A stretch of 64,000 nt of DNA from Actinomycetota bacterium (GTDB taxonomy: Bacteria; Actinomycetota; Acidimicrobiia; Acidimicrobiales; RAAP-2): positions 62,001-126,000 of the forward strand of contig JARCRU010000101.1 of the NCBI GenBank assembly GCA_029850535.1, read 5' to 3'. Numbering within the stretch: position 1 is the stretch's first letter; every line of letters begins with the position of its first letter. Position numbers and translations under genes: made by a program. Positions 52,550 through 63,480 of the stretch are shown here, one piece after another. The notes beneath the pieces were generated by a model. It did not search any database, was not told the DNA's origin, and saw nothing but the letters and a program-made list of their open reading frames with translations.

Positions 52550-54769
52550 CTATCCGGCCCTCTTTGTCGTGGTGGTCGTAGTTTTTACTCCAGGGGAGCT
52601 GGTGGTCGTCACATTATTCGCCCCGGCGCTGCCCGTGGTGGTGGTCGGGGGGTGGGTGGTGGTGGTGACCGGGGCCACCTGGCTCTTCACCGTCAATACC
52701 AAGGGTCCCAAGGGGTGGCGATAGAGGTAGTCAAAGGTCTGAGCGACCACAGGTGCGGCGGCATCGGCGCCGTAGCCGCCCTGGGCTATCGCGCACACCA
52801 CGACGTACTGGGGGTGATTGGCCGGGGCGAAGCCCACGAACAACGAGTTCGGCTCGAGGGGCTTGCCATTGGGGTAGTAGCCCGTCGACGCGGTTCCGGT
52901 CTTGCCAGCCACCGGGAAGACGGACTGGGAGAACGTGGCGTAGTGCTGGAACGTCCCGTAGGCGGTTCCGCTGGGATTTTGCACCACCCCTTCGAGTCCT
53001 TGCAGGATGGGATCGCGCACCGCCGGGGGCAGACTCACGTGACCCAGCACCCTCGGGCCGTATCGCACCACCAATTTGCCACTCGGGCTCACGACCGCGG
53101 CGGCCACTTCAGGCGCGTATCGAGTGCCACCATTGGCGAACGTGGCGTAGGCGTCAGCCAGAGCCACGGGCGTTATGGCGGTAGATCCCTGACCGAAGGC
53201 CATTTCAATGTTGTCACCCGTGTACCACGTGTCGTTGGGGAAGGCTAATGGTGCCGCATTGTGTAACGCGATGCGCACCGTGGGTGAGTCCACGCGCCCC
53301 TGAACCTCATTGGGCAGGTCAATGTTGGAGTACTGATCGAGACCGTACTGGTGCGCCACGTTCTGAATGGGCGTCTCACCGTACTTAGCCTGCTGAGACC
53401 AGAAAAGGTAGCCCAATTGATAAAAGTAGTAGTCCGAGGACACGGTGATCGCCATCGGTAGGTCCACCAGTCCCGCACCCTGACCCTGGTCGTCATGAAA
53501 GACGCACCCGTGCGCGCCCTGCAGACAGCCGGGCACCGTGTAGTACCCCGTGTCATTCACCAGTTGCGTCGCCGGGAACACACCGGTCTGCATCTGTGCG
53601 GTGGCCGTGATGAGTTTGAAGGTGCTCCCGGGGGTGTAGAGACCTTGGATGGGATAGTTGGTGAAGGCCCCCTCGTTCAACAAGGTCTTAAAGGTGGCCT
53701 GGGAGAGGCCGTTGACGAATGAACTCAGGTCGAACGAGGGGTAACTCGACATCGCCAGTACCGCTCCCGAGTTCACGTCCATCACCAGCGCCGCTCCGTT
53801 GAGCGCCGGCGGCAGCACGCCGTTGGTGGGGTCGGGGGTGTGGCGAACTAGCGCAATGTCGGCGGCGAGGTAACCGTCGAGCGCCTTCTGCAGGCCCGCG
53901 TCCACGTTCAAGATGACCGAATCACCCTGTTGGGGTGGCGTTTTCTGCACCGCCCCCAAGATGTTGCCCTGGGCGCTGACCTCGATGGTGCTCGTGCCGT
54001 CGATCCCGCGCAGATACTGCTCGTAGAAATTCTCGATGCCGGTCTTGCCGTAGGTGGAGTTGGTGGTGTAGTTGAACGTCGGATTGGCCGCCATCTCCGC
54101 ACCGGTGATGGGTCCGACGTACCCCAAGAGTTGCGACGCCGTATTGCCGCCGAGGGGATAACTGCGCTGGGTGACACCCTGCACGCTGACGCCCGGGAAC
54201 TCACCCGGGTGCAGTTTGATGAATTGCACGACCGACGTGGGCGCGTTGGTCATGACCGGTGCGGGTTGGTACGGGTCGTACTGGACATTGGTGAGATCAC
54301 TCTGCACCTGACTCACACTCTGACGCGTGAGCGTCGCCAGAGCCCCGATCACGGAAGGGTTCAGGTACGCCTGCTGGCGCGAGAGCAGAATCTCAGTGGT
54401 GGTCACGTTGCTGACCAGTGGCGTCCCGGATCGAGAGACGATCAGCCCGCGCGACGCGGGAATGGTCGCGACGTGCAGCGAGTTCGATCGTACCGTCGCC
54501 ACCGAGGCGGATTGTTCAAGGATCTGGAGCATGAACAGGCGCACGAGGAGTAGCACCAGGAGAAGAGAGAAGAATCCCCCGATAATGCGCCAGCGGCGCT
54601 CGGGACGCGCTTGCACTTCTTCGGGTGATGCCACGAGGTCGCGAATGCCCACCGGTCGCGGCTCGTTGATGTGACGACCGCGTCCGCGAAAGGGATTCAG
54701 TGACACCCACGGACGCCACAACCGTTGGAACCACGACGCTGTCGGGCGATCCCGCCAGGAACCCTTCAT
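52550..54769 (-). CDS. mrdA: Penicillin-binding protein 2 (class B transpeptidase)
   Basis: Elongation-specific D,D-transpeptidase. The 739 residues have a cytoplasmic N-terminus, one anchor helix (about 60-82), a dimerisation domain and the transpeptidase motifs STFK (in TPGSTFKLI), SSD and KTGT. An unusual extracellular Thr/Pro/Gly-rich tail follows, of about 60 residues with runs of Thr. Its ATG overlaps the mreD stop (ATGA). The mreBCD-PBP2 order marks the rod-elongation cluster; rodA is not in the window. Confidence 0.93.
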   Translation of the reverse strand: MKGSWRDRPTASWFQRLWRPWVSLNPFRGRGRHINEPRPVGIRDLVASPEEVQARPERRWRIIGGFFSLLLVLLLVRLFMLQILEQSASVATVRSNSLHVATIPASRGLIVSRSGTPLVSNVTTTEILLSRQQAYLNPSVIGALATLTRQSVSQVQSDLTNVQYDPYQPAPVMTNAPTSVVQFIKLHPGEFPGVSVQGVTQRSYPLGGNTASQLLGYVGPITGAEMAANPTFNYTTNSTYGKTGIENFYEQYLRGIDGTSTIEVSAQGNILGAVQKTPPQQGDSVILNVDAGLQKALDGYLAADIALVRHTPDPTNGVLPPALNGAALVMDVNSGAVLAMSSYPSFDLSSFVNGLSQATFKTLLNEGAFTNYPIQGLYTPGSTFKLITATAQMQTGVFPATQLVNDTGYYTVPGCLQGAHGCVFHDDQGQGAGLVDLPMAITVSSDYYFYQLGYLFWSQQAKYGETPIQNVAHQYGLDQYSNIDLPNEVQGRVDSPTVRIALHNAAPLAFPNDTWYTGDNIEMAFGQGSTAITPVALADAYATFANGGTRYAPEVAAAVVSPSGKLVVRYGPRVLGHVSLPPAVRDPILQGLEGVVQNPSGTAYGTFQHYATFSQSVFPVAGKTGTASTGYYPNGKPLEPNSLFVGFAPANHPQYVVVCAIAQGGYGADAAAPVVAQTFDYLYRHPLGPLVLTVKSQVAPVTTTTHPPTTTTGSAGANNVTTTSSPGVKTTTTTTKRAG

Positions 54770-55278
54770 CGCCGAGCTCGGATCGCCGACGAACTGACCG
54801 CGAGAGCGACGCGAGTCATGGGTCTCGCCAGTAGCAAGAAGGCCACCGTGTTAACCAACATGGAGTCCAGGAGACTCCCCCGCCAGAGTGAGAAATTGAG
54901 CACGAAGGCTCCGCCGATGACGAAGAGGAGAGGCGCGAGGAAGCCCGCCGCGGCGGCAATGGCCGGCGTGACCCACAGCGCGGCGGAGTCGAGGTCGCCG
55001 ACCCCCTCCTTGCCCAAACGTGACGCGCCGTACGCCAGGAACACACCAACGACCGCGCTCAGTCCAAAGGGGGTGGCACTCTGGGCGTCAAAGAGCAATC
55101 CGGCGAGCAGACCGGCGAATACCGCGAGAGAGGTCAGCCCGGTGAGTCCCAACGCCACCGGCCAGAGCCACACCAGCATGATCACAGCACCTGCGAAACG
55201 CCACTGCGTGAACACCGCGAACTGCACCCCCACCACCATGAGGGTGACCAGAGTGATGAGTCCCCGAGCTTGGGTCAC
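54766..55278 (-). CDS. mreD: Rod-shape-determining protein MreD
   Basis: Membrane component of the elongasome. The 170-residue form from GTG 55278 overlaps the mreC stop as GTGA and has GGGAG eight bases upstream, so I prefer it to the ATG at 55293 in the track. About five hydrophobic helices are seen. MreD is poorly conserved, so the call depends on its position between mreC and mrdA. Confidence 0.88.
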   Translation of the reverse strand: MTQARGLITLVTLMVVGVQFAVFTQWRFAGAVIMLVWLWPVALGLTGLTSLAVFAGLLAGLLFDAQSATPFGLSAVVGVFLAYGASRLGKEGVGDLDSAALWVTPAIAAAAGFLAPLLFVIGGAFVLNFSLWRGSLLDSMLVNTVAFLLLARPMTRVALAVSSSAIRARR

Positions 55279-56093
55279 GTGGATGGCTCCCACAGCACCA
55301 CGTCGAGGTAGGCCAGGTTATTCAGATTCGCGGTGGGCGACAACGTGACCGAGTAACTCGACGCGCCTGGATTGATGAGGAGTTTGGTGACGCGCCCCAC
55401 CGGCAGGCCGGGCGGGAAGAGTCCCCCTTGCAGGCCGTTGGTCGAGAGCAGACTCCCCACGGCCAGCCCCGCGGTCACCGGAATCTGAGTCACGCTCAGT
55501 GGGTTGTTGATTCCCTCTCCCGAGACCAGCACGGAGGTCGCGCCATTGCCAAAGGTTGCTCCCACGACTGAACCAGTGTCGCTGAGCAGTCGCACCAGCG
55601 AGGAGTGCGCGGACGTGGCGATGATGCGCCCCACGAGTCCGCCATCGGCCACCACCGGCATGCCGCTCATCACGCCCTCATCTTGACCCTTGTCGATCGT
55701 GACGGTGGCCGAAAAGTTCGTCGGCGAAATCGCCGTCACTTGGGCGATCACCGTTCCGAGCGACGACGCCACGGGCACGTGCAGGGCTTGCGAGAGTTGG
55801 CGCAACCGCTGCGCGGCCGACGCGTTTTCGTCCGCGCGTAGGGTTGCCTGGCCCAGCAGATACCGCAGTTGCTTGTTCTGGGCTTGCACGTCAGAATAAT
55901 TGACCATACCGGCCACCATGTGACCAACGGGGCGAGCCACGAAGTCCGCGGCCCACGCAAAGGGGGACACCACCGCACGGGCCGCACTCTTGGCTCCCGC
56001 CACCACGCCGCCGGTCACGTAGAGCGTCACAATGATGAGGGTGCCGAGCACTCCCGTGAAGAAGAGTCGACGCCGCGAACGGTCTGAGGCCAC
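55275..56093 (-). CDS. mreC: Rod-shape-determining protein MreC
   Basis: Periplasmic/extracytoplasmic scaffold of the elongasome, with one N-terminal helix (about 10-32), a coiled-coil (VQAQNKQLRYLLGQATL through QRLRQLSQAL) and a beta-domain with the conserved DKGQDEGVMSGMPVV segment. The 272 residues are typical. It starts three bases after mreB and is coupled to mreD. Confidence 0.93.
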   Translation of the reverse strand: MASDRSRRRLFFTGVLGTLIIVTLYVTGGVVAGAKSAARAVVSPFAWAADFVARPVGHMVAGMVNYSDVQAQNKQLRYLLGQATLRADENASAAQRLRQLSQALHVPVASSLGTVIAQVTAISPTNFSATVTIDKGQDEGVMSGMPVVADGGLVGRIIATSAHSSLVRLLSDTGSVVGATFGNGATSVLVSGEGINNPLSVTQIPVTAGLAVGSLLSTNGLQGGLFPPGLPVGRVTKLLINPGASSYSVTLSPTANLNNLAYLDVVLWEPST

Positions 56094-56096
56094 GGT

Positions 56097-57128
56097 TTAG
56101 CGCGAAGGCGACGTCTTGAGCATGCGCGAGAAGACATCGAGTTCTTCGAGGCACATGCCCGAGCCCAGGGCGACGCAGTTGAGGGGGTCGTTGGCCACGA
56201 TGATCGGCATATTCGTCTCCACCTCGAGTCGGGTGGCCAGACCGTTCAACAGCGCTCCCCCACCAGTGAGGACGATGCCCTGTTCCATGAGGTCAGACGA
56301 AAGTTCGGGTGGTGTGCGGTCCAAAGTCACTTTGACGGCGTCCACGATGGCCTGCACTGGCTCCTCGATGGCCTGTCGAACCTGTTCGGTGGAGATCACC
56401 ACGGTCTTGGGCAATCCGGTGACGAGATCTCGTCCGCGGATCTGCGCCTGCATTTCTTGCTGCAGAGGGTACGCCGAGCCCATCTGGATCTTGATCTCCT
56501 CGGCCGTGCGTTCTCCGAGCGCGAGTTGGAACTCCTTCTTGACGAAGGCCACTATCGCGTCATCGAGCTCATCGCCACCGACGCGAATGGATTGACTGGT
56601 CACGATGCCGCCGAGGGAGATCACCGCCACCTCGGTGGTACCACCTCCGATGTCGACGACCATGTTGCCCGTCGGCTCGTGAATGGGTAGGCCGGCCCCG
56701 ATCGCTGCGGCCATGGGCTCTTCAATGATGTAGGCCTTGCGCGCGCCGGCGAACTCCGCCGCCTCCATCACCGCACGCTGTTCCACACCGGTGATACCCG
56801 AAGGGACACAAATCACCATGCGCGGCTTGGCGAAGCGGCGTTGGTGAACACGGTGGATGAAGTACCGCAGCATCTTCTCGCAAATCTCGAAGTCCGCGAT
56901 GACGCCGTCCTTCAGGGGACGAATCGCCTGAATGTTGCTCGGAGTGCGACCAATCATCAACTTGGCTTGAGCGCCCACCGCCAGCGGCTTGCCGTCCTTG
57001 ATGTCGACCGCCACCACGGACGGTTCATTGAGGACAATGCCTCGACCGCGCACGTAGACCAACGTGTTCGCAGTGCCCAGGTCCACCGCCATATCGCGGC
57101 CCAGCAGTGAAAAGCGAGAATCAACCAT
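56097..57128 (-). CDS. mreB: Rod-shape-determining protein MreB
   Basis: Actin-like filament protein guiding lateral wall synthesis. The 343-residue sequence shows phosphate-1 DLGTANTLVY, DIGGGTTEVAV, EEPMAAAIGAGLP and GIVLTGGGALLNGL, as in rod-shaped bacteria. AAGGGT lies five bases before the ATG. It leads the mreB-mreC-mreD-mrdA operon, so a rod-shaped cell is likely. Confidence 0.97.
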   Translation of the reverse strand: MVDSRFSLLGRDMAVDLGTANTLVYVRGRGIVLNEPSVVAVDIKDGKPLAVGAQAKLMIGRTPSNIQAIRPLKDGVIADFEICEKMLRYFIHRVHQRRFAKPRMVICVPSGITGVEQRAVMEAAEFAGARKAYIIEEPMAAAIGAGLPIHEPTGNMVVDIGGGTTEVAVISLGGIVTSQSIRVGGDELDDAIVAFVKKEFQLALGERTAEEIKIQMGSAYPLQQEMQAQIRGRDLVTGLPKTVVISTEQVRQAIEEPVQAIVDAVKVTLDRTPPELSSDLMEQGIVLTGGGALLNGLATRLEVETNMPIIVANDPLNCVALGSGMCLEELDVFSRMLKTSPSR

Positions 57129-57142
57129 ATAGAACCCTTAAT

Positions 57143-57180
57143 GAGAGTCCGACGAGTACTCTCCTACCCCTCTAAGGCTA
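57143..57180 (-). promoter_or_regulatory. mreB leader: hairpin and candidate -10
   Basis: GAGAGT-N9-ACTCTC forms a small hairpin (57143-57163) in the leader. TAGCCT at 57180-57175 is a possible -10, giving a leader of about 40 bases with a normal ribosome-binding site. No clear -35 is seen. Confidence 0.3.
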
Positions 57181-57214
57181 CGACACGGGAGCGTCGCACA
57201 CCAAACAGGTCTGC

Positions 57215-57625
57215 CTAGCCTAGGGCGGGAAAGAAGATCGCAATCTCTCGTTGCGCCGAATGCGCCGAATCTGAGCCGTGAATCAGGTTCTGGCTGATCT
57301 CCACGCCCAGGTCCCCACGGATGGTGCCCCCAGCCGCCACAGCCGGATTCGTCGGTCCCATCATCGTTCGAACGATCTGCCAGGTGTCTTCGGGCCCTTC
57401 GAGCACCATCGACATCACCGGTCCGCGCGTGATGAACGCCACCAGGCCCTCGTAGAACGGTTTACCCACGTGCTCGGCGTAGTGGCGCTCGGCGGTAGCG
57501 CGATCCAGAGTGCGAAGTTCGGCCGCCGCCAGACGTAACCCTCGGCGTTCGAAACGACCAATAATCTCTCCGACGAGACCGCGTTCGACGCCGTCGGGCT
57601 TGACCAGGACCAGAGTTCTTTCCAC
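57215..57625 (-). CDS. ndk: Nucleoside diphosphate kinase
   Basis: Balances NTP and dNTP pools by phosphate transfer through an active-site histidine. The 136-residue form from GTG 57625 ([16 protein letters not shown]) fits the family N-terminus; the track adds eight residues. The catalytic His is in NLIHGSDS, and the ERHYAEH and FPALG regions are typical. TAGATT lies eight bases upstream. It follows folC after 20 bases. Confidence 0.95.
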   Translation of the reverse strand: MERTLVLVKPDGVERGLVGEIIGRFERRGLRLAAAELRTLDRATAERHYAEHVGKPFYEGLVAFITRGPVMSMVLEGPEDTWQIVRTMMGPTNPAVAAGGTIRGDLGVEISQNLIHGSDSAHSAQREIAIFFPALG

Positions 57626-57645
57626 GACGGACAAATCTACCAGTC

Positions 57646-58974
57646 TCAATCGCGGTGGCGAGTTGAGAGGTGCAGCACGTCCGCTCTCACCTGTGCCACG
57701 AGGTACAAACTTCCCGCCGCGACGATGAGGTCGTCATCACCCGAGTGCTCGCGAGCGTGCGCCAGGGCCGCGGACACACTCGAGTGCTCGTAGGCCACTC
57801 CCCCCGCACGGCGCACGGCCTGGGCGACCACGTGGGCGTCCATGGCCCGCGGAGAATGTGGAGCGGCACAGTGGAATTCGGTGAAGCCGAGGGCCACCAA
57901 AGGTTGCACCATGTCGTCCACCTCGCGGCCACTCAACATGCCCAGCACGCAACGACGTTCCCCCTCCACGTGGAAGGCACCGTCCAGGGCGGCACACAGT
58001 GCGCGCATCCCCGCGGGATTGTGGGCACCGTCGACGACGATCATCGGGTGGCGACTGAGTAGTTCCATCCGTCCGGGCATGACGGCGTGCGCGAACGTCG
58101 AACGCACGACGTCCTCGCCCACGGCCCGTCCCAAGAAAGCCTCCGCGGCGACGAGGGCCGTCGTTGCGTTCACCCCTTGATGGATCCCGTGCAGCGACAC
58201 GAGGACGTCGTCGTAGTGCGCGAATGGCGTACGCACGGTGATGGCCCGCCCGCCCACGGCCAGGTCATTCCTCTCCAGTTCAAAGGATTCTTCGATCATC
58301 CAGAGAGTGGAGCCGAGTTCGCTGACGCGCGCCCGCGCGATTTCCACCACGATGGCGTTGGTAGTGGAGAGGACGGCCGTCGCGCCAGCACGAAAAATGC
58401 CCACCTTGTCACGCGCAATGGCCCCGATGCTGTCGCCCAACACCGCCGTGTGATCAAGGTCCACATTGGTCAGCACCGTCACGTCACCATCGACGACATT
58501 GGTGGAATCCCACGTCCCCCCGAGCCCCACCTCAACGACGGCGACGTCCACGCCCTCGTCGGAAAAGTGGAGCAACGCCCCCACCGTCAGGAGTTCGAAT
58601 CTCGTCAGTACGATGCCGCTCACGTGTTCAGCGTCGTAGAGGCGCCCCAACAGTGAGGTGAAGTCATCGTCATCGATCGCCACGCCATTGAGCGCAATAC
58701 GCTCGTTGAGGGCGTGCAGGTCGGGGCTGGTGAAGGTGCCCACGCGCAGTCCCGTAGCGCACAACAAAGCACTAGTCAGCGTCGTGGTAGTGCCCTTACC
58801 GTTGGTACCGGTGATATGCACCACCGGGTAATCACGGTGCGGGTCAGCGAAGAGTGCGAGGGTGTCCTTCACGGACTGCAGCGACGGAAGTTCGCGACGT
58901 CCAGGGGCGAGACGTTCGTAATCGACGTGCGATTCCAGCCACGCCAACGCGTCGTCGTACGTGGTCGGGCGCAC
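57646..58974 (-). CDS. folC: Folylpolyglutamate / dihydrofolate synthase
   Basis: Mur-ligase-fold enzyme adding glutamate to (dihydro)folate. The 442 residues contain the P-loop [25 protein letters not shown], the [10 protein letters not shown] motif and a C-terminal domain. The GTG start lies two bases after clpX, with ndk 20 bases downstream. There is no valS in front, unlike the common valS-folC order. Confidence 0.94.
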   Translation of the reverse strand: MRPTTYDDALAWLESHVDYERLAPGRRELPSLQSVKDTLALFADPHRDYPVVHITGTNGKGTTTTLTSALLCATGLRVGTFTSPDLHALNERIALNGVAIDDDDFTSLLGRLYDAEHVSGIVLTRFELLTVGALLHFSDEGVDVAVVEVGLGGTWDSTNVVDGDVTVLTNVDLDHTAVLGDSIGAIARDKVGIFRAGATAVLSTTNAIVVEIARARVSELGSTLWMIEESFELERNDLAVGGRAITVRTPFAHYDDVLVSLHGIHQGVNATTALVAAEAFLGRAVGEDVVRSTFAHAVMPGRMELLSRHPMIVVDGAHNPAGMRALCAALDGAFHVEGERRCVLGMLSGREVDDMVQPLVALGFTEFHCAAPHSPRAMDAHVVAQAVRRAGGVAYEHSSVSAALAHAREHSGDDDLIVAAGSLYLVAQVRADVLHLSTRHRD

Positions 58975-58976
58975 GA

Positions 58977-60230
<1,254 letters not shown>

Positions 60231-60499
60231 CGCGCACCTCCTCCGTGCAACATCCTACGAGGCCCCCGCGTGAAAAAGAGGCACCTCTCGCACTACTCCC
60301 CACTCTCGAACGTTGCGACCACGCCCTACAGCCGTTGCCGACCGCGAAGTACCGAGCGTCGATCGACCAGAACGCTTCAACCCTGGCGCGATGGGCATCG
60401 TTGAAAACCATCGTGAACAGGGATTAACTGCTCACCCCCCGCCTCGAGCACACCGCAAGCTTCCGAGAGCGACCCGTTGAGGTGAGTGGACCCGTTCAC
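60231..60499. other. 269-base gap between clpX and clpP
   Basis: No convincing gene. It probably contains the clpX promoter (TAGGAT about 25-30 bases before the ATG) and the end of the clpP transcript. A six-base-pair hairpin, AGGTGA-N10-TCACCT (60480-60501), covers the clpP stop without a U-tract, and a minus-strand AGAGG-TG-CCTCTTTTT near 60275-60291 is a weak terminator-like element. The 60-codon plus ORF in the track is not supported. Confidence 0.4.
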
Positions 60500-61108
60500 C
60501 TATGGTCGGGCGAGCAAAACCTCGTCGATGAGTCCGTACTGCACCGCTTCGTCGGCGCCGATGATGTAGTCACGGTCAGTGTCCTTGGCGATCCGCTCGA
60601 CGCTCTGACCGGTGTCGTGGGCCAGCATCGAATTGAGCATGTCCTTCATACGGAGGATCTCACGTGCTTGGATCTCAATGTCCGAGGCCTGACCCCCCAC
60701 TCCACCCCAGGGCTGGTGCAGCAAGACGCGCGCGTGGGGCAGGGCGAATCGTTTGCCCTTGGTCCCCGCCGCGAGGAGCACCGCGGCCGCCGAAGCCGCC
60801 TGGCCGAAACAGAAGGTCGACACGTCGGGCTTGATGTACTTCAGAGTGTCATAGATCGCCAGTAAGCCCGTGATGTCGCCGCCCGGAGAATTGATGTAGA
60901 GACTGATGTCCTTATCGGGGTCCTCGGACTCCAAGAACAACATCTGTGCACAAATCAAGTTGGCAATGGTGTCGTCGATGGGGGTTCCTAAGAAGATGAT
61001 GCGCTCACGCAATAAACGACTGTAGAGGTCGTAGGCACGCTCGCCCCGACTCGAGGACTCGACCACGGTGGGCACGAGGTAGTTCTGGGCACGGAAGTTG
61101 TCAATCAC
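60500..61108 (-). CDS. clpP: ATP-dependent Clp protease proteolytic subunit
   Basis: Serine protease barrel that works with ClpX. The 202 residues include [15 protein letters not shown], the catalytic Ser in [14 protein letters not shown] and the His in [11 protein letters not shown]. The GQAAS context varies from the more common GMAAS. AAGG lies seven bases before the GTG start. It follows tig after nine bases, the conserved tig-clpP-clpX order. Only one clpP is seen in this window. Confidence 0.96.
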   Translation of the reverse strand: MIDNFRAQNYLVPTVVESSSRGERAYDLYSRLLRERIIFLGTPIDDTIANLICAQMLFLESEDPDKDISLYINSPGGDITGLLAIYDTLKYIKPDVSTFCFGQAASAAAVLLAAGTKGKRFALPHARVLLHQPWGGVGGQASDIEIQAREILRMKDMLNSMLAHDTGQSVERIAKDTDRDYIIGADEAVQYGLIDEVLLARP

Positions 61109-61117
61109 GTTGCTACC

Positions 61118-62452
61118 TTATTCGTCGATCTCGGTGGACTGGTCCTCGCGCAGCAACTCGCGGTCGATCACGATACCCAAGTGGTCGACAAACGTCACGT
61201 GTTCACTGAGCCACTTATTGGCCTTAATCTTGGCGACTTCGGCCTCGAAGGCTACAACGCGACCAGTTTTATACAAATTCTCTCGCAGAGTAGTCGCCGA
61301 CAGGCTCATGGCCTCGGCGGTCTTCTCCAATTCCTCGTCGATCTCGGCCTCACTCGCCTCGAGCCCCTCGGCCTTCACGAGGGCACGCAGCGCCAAGTCG
61401 ATCTTCACCGCGCGTTCCGCATCGGTCCGCACCGCCGCCAACAACTGGTCTGGGGTTTGAGCGGTGGCCTGCAGAAATTGTTCAAAGCTCATTTTCTGCT
61501 GGGAGAGTCGATGACCCAAGTCGTGCATGCGGTCATTCGCCTCGGCGTCCACGAGGACCTCGGGGACCACGTCGTCGCCGACGAGCTCGCCCAGGGCCAC
61601 CAGCATCGCGTCACGCTGCGACATCTGTGCTTCGACGACCTTCATCTTGCTCATCTGGGCGAAGACGGCGTCGCGCATCTCATCGACGGTGGGCCAATCA
61701 GTGTTCTCCTGCACCCATTCGTCCGTGAGTTCGGGCAAGATTCGTTCCTTCACCTGCTTGAGCTGCATGGTGTAGACGACACTCTGACCGACGCCGGCAC
61801 TTGCCGTGACCACCAACTCCTCGCCCGCTCGCAGTCCGAGGATGAGTTCATCCACCTCTGGCGCGATCGATCCGGACCCCACCGTGTACATGAAGTCACT
61901 CATCTCGAGAGGTTCGGCCTCCGAGGAAGGCTGCTCGGCGCGAATATCCATATTCACCAGGTCTCCCCCGATGATGGGGCGATCGACGTCCTCGAGAACC
62001 GCGTCCGTCTCGCGGAAGCGGTTGATCTGGGCCTCGATCTCGTCGTCACCGACCACGGGTGAGGGAATCGTTACGCGCAGCGACTCGTACCCCGAAACCG
62101 AGACGTCGGGTCGAACCTCAACGTCGGCTTCGAAGGTCAACTGCCCCTCCTCCTCGCCTCCAGTGATCGTGACGTCGGGCTGACCAATGGGGTCGACCAT
62201 GGTCTCGGAGATTGCCCGTGCATAGAAGTCGGACAACGATTCACGTATGGCCTCGGCGCGCAGGACCGCCGGACCGCCGATGTTGGCGACGAGGACCTGT
62301 CGAGGGACCTTGCCCTTTCGGAAACCCTTGACGTTGACTTGCTTTGCCAAACTCTTCGCCGCGGCGTCAAGTGCCTCGTTCATCTCGGCGTCGTCGACTT
62401 CGACGACGAGCTTGATTCGGTTGTTTTCCAGGGTGGAGGATGTAGCGCGCAT
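61118..62452 (-). CDS. tig: Trigger factor
   Basis: Ribosome-bound chaperone and peptidyl-prolyl isomerase for nascent chains. The 444 residues show the ribosome-binding loop GFRKGKVPRQV, a central PPIase domain and a helical C-terminal domain ending in an acidic stretch. The ATG has no ribosome-binding site; TAGGCT lies nine bases upstream, so a leader of two or three bases is possible. clpP and clpX follow. Confidence 0.95.
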   Translation of the reverse strand: MRATSSTLENNRIKLVVEVDDAEMNEALDAAAKSLAKQVNVKGFRKGKVPRQVLVANIGGPAVLRAEAIRESLSDFYARAISETMVDPIGQPDVTITGGEEEGQLTFEADVEVRPDVSVSGYESLRVTIPSPVVGDDEIEAQINRFRETDAVLEDVDRPIIGGDLVNMDIRAEQPSSEAEPLEMSDFMYTVGSGSIAPEVDELILGLRAGEELVVTASAGVGQSVVYTMQLKQVKERILPELTDEWVQENTDWPTVDEMRDAVFAQMSKMKVVEAQMSQRDAMLVALGELVGDDVVPEVLVDAEANDRMHDLGHRLSQQKMSFEQFLQATAQTPDQLLAAVRTDAERAVKIDLALRALVKAEGLEASEAEIDEELEKTAEAMSLSATTLRENLYKTGRVVAFEAEVAKIKANKWLSEHVTFVDHLGIVIDRELLREDQSTEIDE

Positions 62453-62494
62453 AAGGGTGACAGCCTACCGCTACTGGCGCTCTCCCCGATGCGC

Positions 62495-63307
62495 CTAGGG
62501 CATCACATTGAGCGATTCAGCCAGTCGCCAGGCCAGGTCGCGATCGCCTCGCAAGTCCGTGGCCGAGGCGCGCACGAAGGCCTCTGCGTTGATCCGCCCC
62601 GACATCCGGCGCCAGAACAAGGCCACCGCCGTGGTCACTTCGACGAGCGGCACCTCCTCCGTACTCGACACCGCCGCACCCCGGCCACCACGAACCTGCA
62701 CCTGGATGCTTCGCCCCAAGCGCCCCACCAAATTGATCCGCAGCAACCCGCCTTCGGGAGCGGCCACCAATTTGGCCCAGACGTAGGGCAACGCCGCCTC
62801 GAAGCGATTGACCACGATCTCCTCACCCAATCCGTGGTCATCCGTCGGCTCGAGCAGGGCGTCGTGGACGTCTTGGAGGTGAATCCAACTATCCAGGACT
62901 CGCATCTCTTGAAACTGGTGCAGTGGTCGCGGCCCGTCGGGACTCCACGAATCGATCGCCCACTGCGCCGGACTCAGCGATCGAAGCCGCAGGATCGTCG
63001 CACTCGTGGCGTCACGAAAATCAGCGAGGACCTCGACCATGGCGAGATGTCGCCGACTCGCAACGAAGGCCTCGTTCATCTCGCCCAGGGAATTCCTCAC
63101 GTACTGGGGCCAGGGGCCAGTGGCGTCAGGCACCGTTGAACCGGCGAGGAACAGTTCGGTGCCGGTAATGTGGTTCACCACGTCGCGAACGCTCCAGCCG
63201 GGACAGGGGGTCAAGGCGTCGAAATCACGTTCGCCCCGACCCCGGAGAGTTTGAGCGAACTCCGACCACGTGTGCTCGAGTGCATCAACAATCCAGTCGT
63301 AGGCCAC
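62495..63307 (-). CDS. Mycothiol-dependent DinB-fold enzyme (maleylpyruvate isomerase-like)
   Basis: A 270-residue protein of the actinobacterial MDMPI/TIGR03083 type. It has an N-terminal DinB-like metal-binding helical bundle (LTPCPGWSVRDVVNHI with the first histidine, later MRVLDSWIHLQDV) and a C-terminal domain. Family members use mycothiol for isomerase or transferase reactions. AAGGGG precedes the GTG. The substrate is unknown. It fits an actinobacterial host. Confidence 0.82.
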   Translation of the reverse strand: MAYDWIVDALEHTWSEFAQTLRGRGERDFDALTPCPGWSVRDVVNHITGTELFLAGSTVPDATGPWPQYVRNSLGEMNEAFVASRRHLAMVEVLADFRDATSATILRLRSLSPAQWAIDSWSPDGPRPLHQFQEMRVLDSWIHLQDVHDALLEPTDDHGLGEEIVVNRFEAALPYVWAKLVAAPEGGLLRINLVGRLGRSIQVQVRGGRGAAVSSTEEVPLVEVTTAVALFWRRMSGRINAEAFVRASATDLRGDRDLAWRLAESLNVMP

Positions 63308-63364
63308 GGCCCCCCTTCAGTCGCTCTCACCGAGACTAGGAGCGAATGTGTGATGATGGTGGAA

Positions 63365-63439
63365 CGGGAAGTAGCGCAGCTTGGTTAGCGCGCCTGGTTT
63401 GGGACCAGGAGGCCGCGGGTTCGAATCCCGCCTTCCCGA
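63365..63439 (+). tRNA. tRNA-Pro (anticodon UGG)
   Basis: Full cloverleaf: acceptor CGGGAAG/CTTCCCG, D-stem GCGC/GCGC, anticodon stem CCTGG/CCAGG with loop TTTGGGA (anticodon TGG), and T-arm GCGGG-TTCGAAT-CCCGC. The discriminator is A, and CCA is not encoded. It is on the plus strand between two minus-strand genes. The reverse-strand ORF over it is an artefact. Confidence 0.97.
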
Positions 63440-63480
63440 CTCCGTGCGTCGGGCGAACTTCGCTGCACACTGCGTGCTGA

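Noticed and set aside
60245-60427. 60-residue plus-strand ORF between clpX and clpP
   Set aside because: No ribosome-binding site, no recognisable domain, low-complexity composition.
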